From assembly GCA_016705065.1 (NCBI GenBank), contig JADIYY010000001.1, positions 310,001-374,000 on the forward strand: 64,000 nucleotides of DNA. The letters are read 5' to 3'. The position numbers were made by a program, and so were the translations under genes. The DNA comes from Candidatus Aalborgiella aggregata (lineage in GTDB: Bacteria > Pseudomonadota > Gammaproteobacteria > Burkholderiales > Burkholderiaceae_C). The notes below the pieces were generated by a model. That model saw nothing but the letters and a program-made list of their open reading frames with translations. It had not been told where the DNA came from and did not search any database. Numbering within the stretch: the stretch's first letter is position 1; each line of letters starts with the position of its first letter. Below, piece after piece: positions 59,954-64,000 of this stretch.

Positions 59954-60949
59954 CGCACCTGGATTGACGATATTGCTGGGTGTGCCTTTAACAAAATTGA
60001 TGATGTTGTCAAACGCGGCACCAAAATACAATTCGTAATTGTCTTGCTCCACATAGCCGATGTGCGGTGTACAAATGCAGTTTTCAAGACGCAGCAATGC
60101 TTGTCCTGGTAATAGAGGTTCAAATTCGTAAACATCTATAGCCGCCATGCCTGGGCGTCCACGATTCAGGGCGGTGAGCAAAGCATTGGGTTCAATTAAT
60201 TCAGCGCGAGAGGTATTGACCAGCAAAGCGGTGGGCTTCATGTGCGCCAGCATTTCGGATTTGACGATGCCACGCGTGGCATCGTGCAATCGCAAATGCA
60301 GCGATAAAACATCAGAGCGACTGAAAAAATCTTGGATTGACGTTGCTACTTCCAAACCATCTTCGCAAGCTTTTTGCCGGGACGTATTACTCCCCCAAAC
60401 AATGACACGCATGTCAAACGCGAGACCGTATTTCGCCACCAGTTGACCAATTTTCCCATAGCCCCAGATACCTAGAGTTTTGCCTTTGAGTGACATGCCG
60501 ATGCCAAAATTGGGTGGCAATGCGGTGGTTTTTAAACCGGATTGTTGCCACACGCCGTGTTTGAGCGCGGAGATGTATTGCGGTAACCTGCGCATTGCGG
60601 CCATGATCAGCGCCCAAGTCAGTTCTGCTGGTGCGACGGGTGAGCCAATCCCATCAGCAATGACAATGCCTCGCTCGGTGCAGGCATTGATATCGATATG
60701 AGATGCGACTTTGCCAGTTTGAACGATCAGTTTGAGTTTAGGTAATTTGTCAATTAATTGTCGGGTGATTGGCGTGCGTTCGCGTATCAGCACAACGATG
60801 TCAGCATCTTTTAAACGCAAAGACAACTGTCCAACACCTGTTACGGTGTTCGTATAAACCTTGGCATTGAAATCGTCTAATTTGGAAGCGCAGACAAGTT
60901 TACGTACAGCGTCCTGATAGTCGTCTAGGATCACAATATTCATGCGCAT
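59936..60949 (-). CDS. D-2-hydroxyacid dehydrogenase family protein
   Basis: A 337-residue NAD-dependent dehydrogenase. The Rossmann motif is GKTLGIWGYGKIG; VQTGKVASHIDINACTERGI is the catalytic-domain hinge, LLVNTSRAELIE holds the catalytic Arg region and CTPHIGYVEQDNYE the His. It belongs to the phosphoglycerate-dehydrogenase-like group, but the substrate cannot be told. Two ATGs (60949 and 60943) are possible starts; the open frame to 61213 is antisense to the small gene. Confidence 0.87.
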   Translation of the reverse strand: MRMNIVILDDYQDAVRKLVCASKLDDFNAKVYTNTVTGVGQLSLRLKDADIVVLIRERTPITRQLIDKLPKLKLIVQTGKVASHIDINACTERGIVIADGIGSPVAPAELTWALIMAAMRRLPQYISALKHGVWQQSGLKTTALPPNFGIGMSLKGKTLGIWGYGKIGQLVAKYGLAFDMRVIVWGSNTSRQKACEDGLEVATSIQDFFSRSDVLSLHLRLHDATRGIVKSEMLAHMKPTALLVNTSRAELIEPNALLTALNRGRPGMAAIDVYEFEPLLPGQALLRLENCICTPHIGYVEQDNYELYFGAAFDNIINFVKGTPSNIVNPGALQVRR

Positions 60950-60987
60950 ATTGTGCCCTAGACAGGCCTGCATAAATTGGCTTATGC

Positions 60988-61275
60988 TTATGCCGCCAAT
61001 CGGTCTAATTCTGCACAAACGTCGGCCATACGCCCTGATATGACCATGCGCCCGGCTAATTGCGGATTGCTTTCCCGCAAGCGTGTTACATGCAGAGGGT
61101 AAATTTGACGTACATGGCGAGAGGTCTGACGCACTTGGCGCGGAGCGATTGACGAATTTGGAGAAATATTTGCAGGTGAATATTGATTGGCTGCGACTTT
61201 GGGTTTGGTCCAAATGCCAAAGCCAGCTAGCAAAGCGGCTGTGACTTCAGTTGTGAATAATTGATTGAATCCCAT
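60988..61275 (-). CDS. Small protein of unknown function downstream of lexA
   Basis: A 95-residue protein starting at the ATG at 61275 behind AAAGGAG. I do not recognise it beyond the C-terminal GRMVISGRMADVCAELDRLAA, which I recall in uncharacterised Burkholderiales proteins. The middle is basic (RQVRQTSRHVRQIY). There is no signal or membrane helix beyond a mildly hydrophobic start. It lies 148 bases after lexA on the same strand. Confidence 0.7.
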   Translation of the reverse strand: MGFNQLFTTEVTAALLAGFGIWTKPKVAANQYSPANISPNSSIAPRQVRQTSRHVRQIYPLHVTRLRESNPQLAGRMVISGRMADVCAELDRLAA

Positions 61276-61423
61276 GTGAAACTCCTTTGTAGGTAGAGGT
61301 AAAACACAGGCAGGATTAAAAAGAAGTTGCTGCAATAGGGTGATGTCTGCCCCGCTTGCAGTATGAAACCGCAAGATACAACAGCCATACGCCCGCCACC
61401 TATTGCGGCAACGGGGTATCTAT

Positions 61424-62134
61424 TTACATCAACATGGTGTTGCGTATCAAACCAACTGCCAATCCTTCAATGGCAAATGGTTCTTCGGGATCAACCGTGA
61501 TGATTTTGAATTCTGGGTTTTCGGGTAACAATTCAATCAGGTCTTTGGTGCGGCGATACCGCTTGACGGTAACTTCTTCACCAATGCGCGCCACGATGAT
61601 TTGCCCATTGCGTGCCTCACTGGCAGATTGCACAGCCAACAAGTCACCGTCCATGATGCCAGCATCGCGCATGCTCATGCCTTTGACTTTGAGCAAGTAA
61701 TCTGGCTTGCGCGCAAACATGCCGCTCTCAAAACTGAAGCTTTGCTCAATGTGCTCTTGCGCCAAGATGGGAGATCCTGCGGCAACCCGACCAATGAGGG
61801 GGAGTGTCAACTGCATCAAACTCTGTATAGGAAGCGAAAACTGTTGCATAAACTGCTTAGAGCGTGATGCGTTGATGGATTCAAGCGAATCACCTTTCAG
61901 GCGGATACCTCGCGATGTGCCGCTAAGCAGCTCAATGGCTCCTTTGCGTGCCAAAGCTTTCAAATGCTCTTCAGCAGCATTGGCTGATTTGAATCCAAAC
62001 TCTGTGGCAATTTCAGCACGCGTAGGAGGTGAACCTGTCGAGGCGATGGTGTTTTGAATCAATTCTAAAATCTGTTGCTGACGGGCAGTGAGTTTGATGG
62101 TGAATTTATCGTTAAAACTAGGCATATCGTCCAT
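61424..62134 (-). CDS. lexA: SOS repressor LexA
   Basis: A 236-residue LexA. The N-terminal winged helix (TARQQQILELIQNTIASTG, RAEIATEFGFKSANAAEEHL) binds SOS boxes. Cleavage is at Ala119-Gly120 in RVAAGSPI; the Ser154 in GMSMRDAGI and Lys191 in VTVKRYRR are the catalytic dyad. It is about 30 residues longer than E. coli LexA because of the linker before the cleavage site. Two LexA boxes upstream show autoregulation. Confidence 0.97.
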   Translation of the reverse strand: MDDMPSFNDKFTIKLTARQQQILELIQNTIASTGSPPTRAEIATEFGFKSANAAEEHLKALARKGAIELLSGTSRGIRLKGDSLESINASRSKQFMQQFSLPIQSLMQLTLPLIGRVAAGSPILAQEHIEQSFSFESGMFARKPDYLLKVKGMSMRDAGIMDGDLLAVQSASEARNGQIIVARIGEEVTVKRYRRTKDLIELLPENPEFKIITVDPEEPFAIEGLAVGLIRNTMLM

Positions 62135-62153
62135 GCTGTCTCCTTAGGTTTAT

Positions 62154-62169
62154 CTGTGGATATGCACAG
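62154..62169 (-). promoter_or_regulatory. LexA (SOS) box 1
   Basis: CTGTGGATATGCACAG matches CTGT-N8-ACAG exactly, 20 bases before the lexA ATG. Confidence 0.85.
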
Positions 62170-62173
62170 TATA

Positions 62174-62189
62174 CTGTATTTATAGCCAG
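62174..62189 (-). promoter_or_regulatory. LexA (SOS) box 2
   Basis: CTGTATTTATAGCCAG keeps CTG-N10-CAG with one outer mismatch. It is 20 bases (about two helical turns) from box 1, on the same face. Confidence 0.75.
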
Positions 62190-62252
62190 TTTTAATGATT
62201 GTTGCATTTTTGCTATAAATTTTGAACCTTAACTGCTGTTAACATTCAATGC

Positions 62253-63071
62253 ATGCTGATTCACCCTCAAATTAACCCCGTCGCATTGCAACTGGGTCCT
62301 TTGGCCATTCACTGGTATGGCTTGACTTATTTAGCGGCTTTTGGCTTATTTTTGCTGTTGGCCAGACAACGTCTACATCACCAACCTTTCGCCCGTTTAG
62401 CAGGAAACGCACCGTCTCAATGGAAAAAACAAGATGTGGAAGACATCTTGTTTTTAGGTGTGATGGGTGTGATTTTGGGTGGGCGATTGGGCTACTGTTT
62501 GTTTTACAAACCTATGTATTACGCAGCGCATCCTTTAGAAATTTTTGCCGTTTGGCAAGGCGGCATGAGCTTTCATGGTGGATTCCTAGGTGTAATCGCC
62601 GCAGCAATTTGGTATTCCTATTCTCGTAAAAAACCATTTTGGCAGGTAATGGACTTTGGCGTTCCTTGCGCACCAACCGGATTGGCTGCCGGACGGATTG
62701 GTAACTTTATCAACGGTGAATTACCGGGCCGCTTAGCCGACCCCTCTTTGCCTTGGGGTATGGTGTTCAGAGGCTATGGCGATGCGCCACGACATCCTTC
62801 ACAAATCTACCAATTTTTGCTTGAAGGTTTACTTTTGTTTGTAGTCATGTGGATATACGCCCGTAAAGAGCGCAAGCAGGGGCAAGTTGCTGCTGTATTT
62901 TTTGTAGGCTACGGCATTTTGCGGTTTGCGGCGGAGTTTTTCCGTGAGCCAGATGCGCATTTAGGTATTTTGTCTTTGGGAATGAGCATGGGTCAATGGC
63001 TGTGCGTTCCAATGATCATTGGAGGCGCGGCTTTGTGGATATGGTTTAACAAATCCAATACAAATAAATAA
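62253..63071 (+). CDS. lgt: Prolipoprotein diacylglyceryl transferase Lgt
   Basis: A 272-residue membrane enzyme with seven helices. IHWYGLTYLAAF is the start motif, GGMSFHGGFLGVI carries the essential histidine, and AAGRIGNFINGELPGR is the Lgt signature. It adds diacylglycerol to lipobox cysteines; several predicted lipoproteins in this window would be its substrates. It is divergent from lexA over a 118-base gap. Confidence 0.96.
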   Translation: MLIHPQINPVALQLGPLAIHWYGLTYLAAFGLFLLLARQRLHHQPFARLAGNAPSQWKKQDVEDILFLGVMGVILGGRLGYCLFYKPMYYAAHPLEIFAVWQGGMSFHGGFLGVIAAAIWYSYSRKKPFWQVMDFGVPCAPTGLAAGRIGNFINGELPGRLADPSLPWGMVFRGYGDAPRHPSQIYQFLLEGLLLFVVMWIYARKERKQGQVAAVFFVGYGILRFAAEFFREPDAHLGILSLGMSMGQWLCVPMIIGGAALWIWFNKSNTNK

Positions 63072-63208
63072 ATGCAAAATATTTCTAAAATGGAACTAGA
63101 AATTGCAAATGCAGTCCATATATGAGTTGTACTGAGTATATTTTCAGACAACGAAAGCGTCAGTCAATCTGTTATTTTTAATCTTAACCAAAGAACACGG
63201 AGCATATC

Positions 63209-63484
63209 GTGACCTCAACCATGACCAACAAAGGCCAACTTTTGCAAGACCCATACCTCAATTTACTGCGCCGTGAACATGTGCCAGTGTCGATTTACCT
63301 CGTTAACGGCATCAAACTGCAAGGGCAAGTTGAGTCTTTTGATCAATACGTCATCTTGTTGCGCAATACTGTGACACAAATGGTTTACAAACATGCCATT
63401 TCAACCATTGTGCCTGGCAGAGCTGTTAATTTCCAGGCGACTTCTGAGGGTGATGTTGCTGTAAATCCTGCAGCAACAAACTAA
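63209..63484 (+). CDS. hfq: RNA chaperone Hfq
   Basis: A 91-residue Sm-like protein. NKGQLLQDPYLNLLRREHVPV and IYLVNGIKLQGQVESFDQY form Sm1, and VYKHAISTIVP Sm2. It binds small RNAs and mRNAs as a hexamer. A GTG at 63209 has GGAG six bases before it; an ATG at 63221 gives the shorter, more usual start MTNKGQ but lacks a ribosome binding site at the right distance. hflX follows on the same strand. Confidence 0.96.
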   Translation: MTSTMTNKGQLLQDPYLNLLRREHVPVSIYLVNGIKLQGQVESFDQYVILLRNTVTQMVYKHAISTIVPGRAVNFQATSEGDVAVNPAATN

Positions 63485-63578
63485 TTCCATTTCTAAATCA
63501 TCCGTGTCATCGTTATTTCGCCTTGCCGTGCTATTTGCACTGTCTGCGGCTCAATGCCTAGACACAATCGATTTATAA

Positions 63579-64000
63579 ATGGAACAAACAGTGCCAAATA
63601 CTTCTGTCGTTTCAACCCTTTTGGTGGGAGTAGACTTTGGTCACGACCATTTTGATGGCGCTTTGGATGAATTAGGCCTGCTGGCTCAGTCGGCCGGTTT
63701 GCAGCCAGTTGCACGCATCACTTGCAAACGTAAGGCACCCGATGCAGCCCTGTTTGTCGGCACGGGGAAAGCCGACGAAATCAAATTACTGGCACAGCAA
63801 ACAGGTGCGACTGAAGTATTGTTTGATCAAGCTTTGAGTCCAGCACAACAGCGCAATTTAGAACGTCGGCTTGAAATGCCTGTCAACGACAGAATTTTCC
63901 TCATCTTGAAAATCTTTGCACAACGCGCGCGTAGCCACGAGGGTAAATTACAAGTTGAATTAGCCAATTTGCAATATGTCAGTACCCGTCTGGTGCGACG
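63579..64000 (+). CDS. hflX: GTPase HflX, N-terminal part (3' truncated by window)
   Basis: The frame is open to the right edge. The first 140 residues match the HflX N-terminal domain: VGVDFG, the diagnostic CKRKAPDAALFVGTGKADEI, LSPAQQRNLERRL, VNDRIFLILKIFAQRARSHEGKLQVELA and QYVSTRLVR. HflX splits stalled or heat-damaged ribosomes; the G domain lies outside the window. The hfq-hflX order is the standard one. Confidence 0.93.
   Translation, partial: MEQTVPNTSVVSTLLVGVDFGHDHFDGALDELGLLAQSAGLQPVARITCKRKAPDAALFVGTGKADEIKLLAQQTGATEVLFDQALSPAQQRNLERRLEMPVNDRIFLILKIFAQRARSHEGKLQVELANLQYVSTRLVR

Noticed and set aside
62189..62230. A possible 17th copy of the dispersed repeat before lgt
   Set aside because: Only TAGCCAGT and a TTGCTATAAATTT end match; the middle box is absent.

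Overview
The window is chromosomal DNA from a betaproteobacterium of the order Burkholderiales, most like a Comamonadaceae-type genome of moderate GC. The basis is gene content and order: ubiG-gph, trxA-rho, lexA, hfq-hflX, phaR/rimO, tolB-pal-cpoB, an APS-type sulfate assimilation cluster, AddAB-like recombination enzymes, and a tmRNA whose tag reads ANDERFALAA. The genus is not determined.

Layout. 1-7 kb: the 3' end of an OmpA-domain gene, ubiG, a phosphoglycolate phosphatase, a large secreted protein of unknown function, two tandem paralogous lipoproteins and a lipoprotein alpha/beta hydrolase. 7.1-12.3 kb: tmRNA, then an AT-richer polysaccharide cluster (ugd, flippase, methyltransferase, glycosyltransferase). 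12.4-16.7 kb: isochorismatase-like hydrolase, GlsB-like membrane protein, ABC-F ATPase, fasciclin protein, DCC-family protein. 16.9-19.6 kb: envelope copper and cytochrome-oxidase assembly genes (DUF2946, Sco, PCuAC, Spy/CpxP-like) and a Crp/Fnr regulator. 19.7-21.5 kb: tonB-exbB-exbD. 21.6-24.1 kb: an HTH/solute-binding-fold regulator divergent from an orphan tungstate-binding protein, then a TfoX-like protein. 24.2-32.1 kb: ferredoxin reductase, fdxA and the sulfate assimilation cluster (cysN, cysD, a DUF934-CysH fusion, cysI, TauE), all on the minus strand. 32.2-35.6 kb: an accessory stretch with an unknown gene, a type II toxin-antitoxin pair, an Mpo1-like membrane protein, a secreted protein and NnrU. 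35.6-41 kb: rhodanese, phaR, molybdopterin oxidoreductase, rimO, GFA-family protein. 41.1-44.8 kb: an O-antigen-ligase/MsbA fusion, divergent from a WaaE-like glycosyltransferase. 44.9-50.4 kb: tolB-pal-cpoB, tcdA, tRNA-Lys, tatD, an ankyrin protein. 50.6-58.7 kb: rho and trxA (minus), then addB-like and addA-like genes (plus). 58.7-64 kb: flavoprotein, 2-hydroxyacid dehydrogenase, a small unknown gene, lexA with two SOS boxes, lgt, hfq and the start of hflX.

The most striking signal is a dispersed element of about 50-57 bp, found here in 16 recognisable copies. Ten copies are intergenic, and every one lies between convergent or co-directional genes. Six lie inside coding sequence. Five of those six are read in one fixed frame per orientation, with the single consensus TAG mutated to a sense codon. 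Two copies supply the hydrophobic core of a signal peptide, one supplies a start codon and N-terminus, and three are in-frame segments inside CysI, AddB-like and AddA-like proteins. This resembles the Rickettsia palindromic elements in behaviour but not in sequence. Other unusual points are the DUF934-CysH fusion, the ligase-MsbA fusion and a 17-copy 9-bp tandem array between cysI and cysH. All calls rest on reading the sequence and translations; no database search was run.
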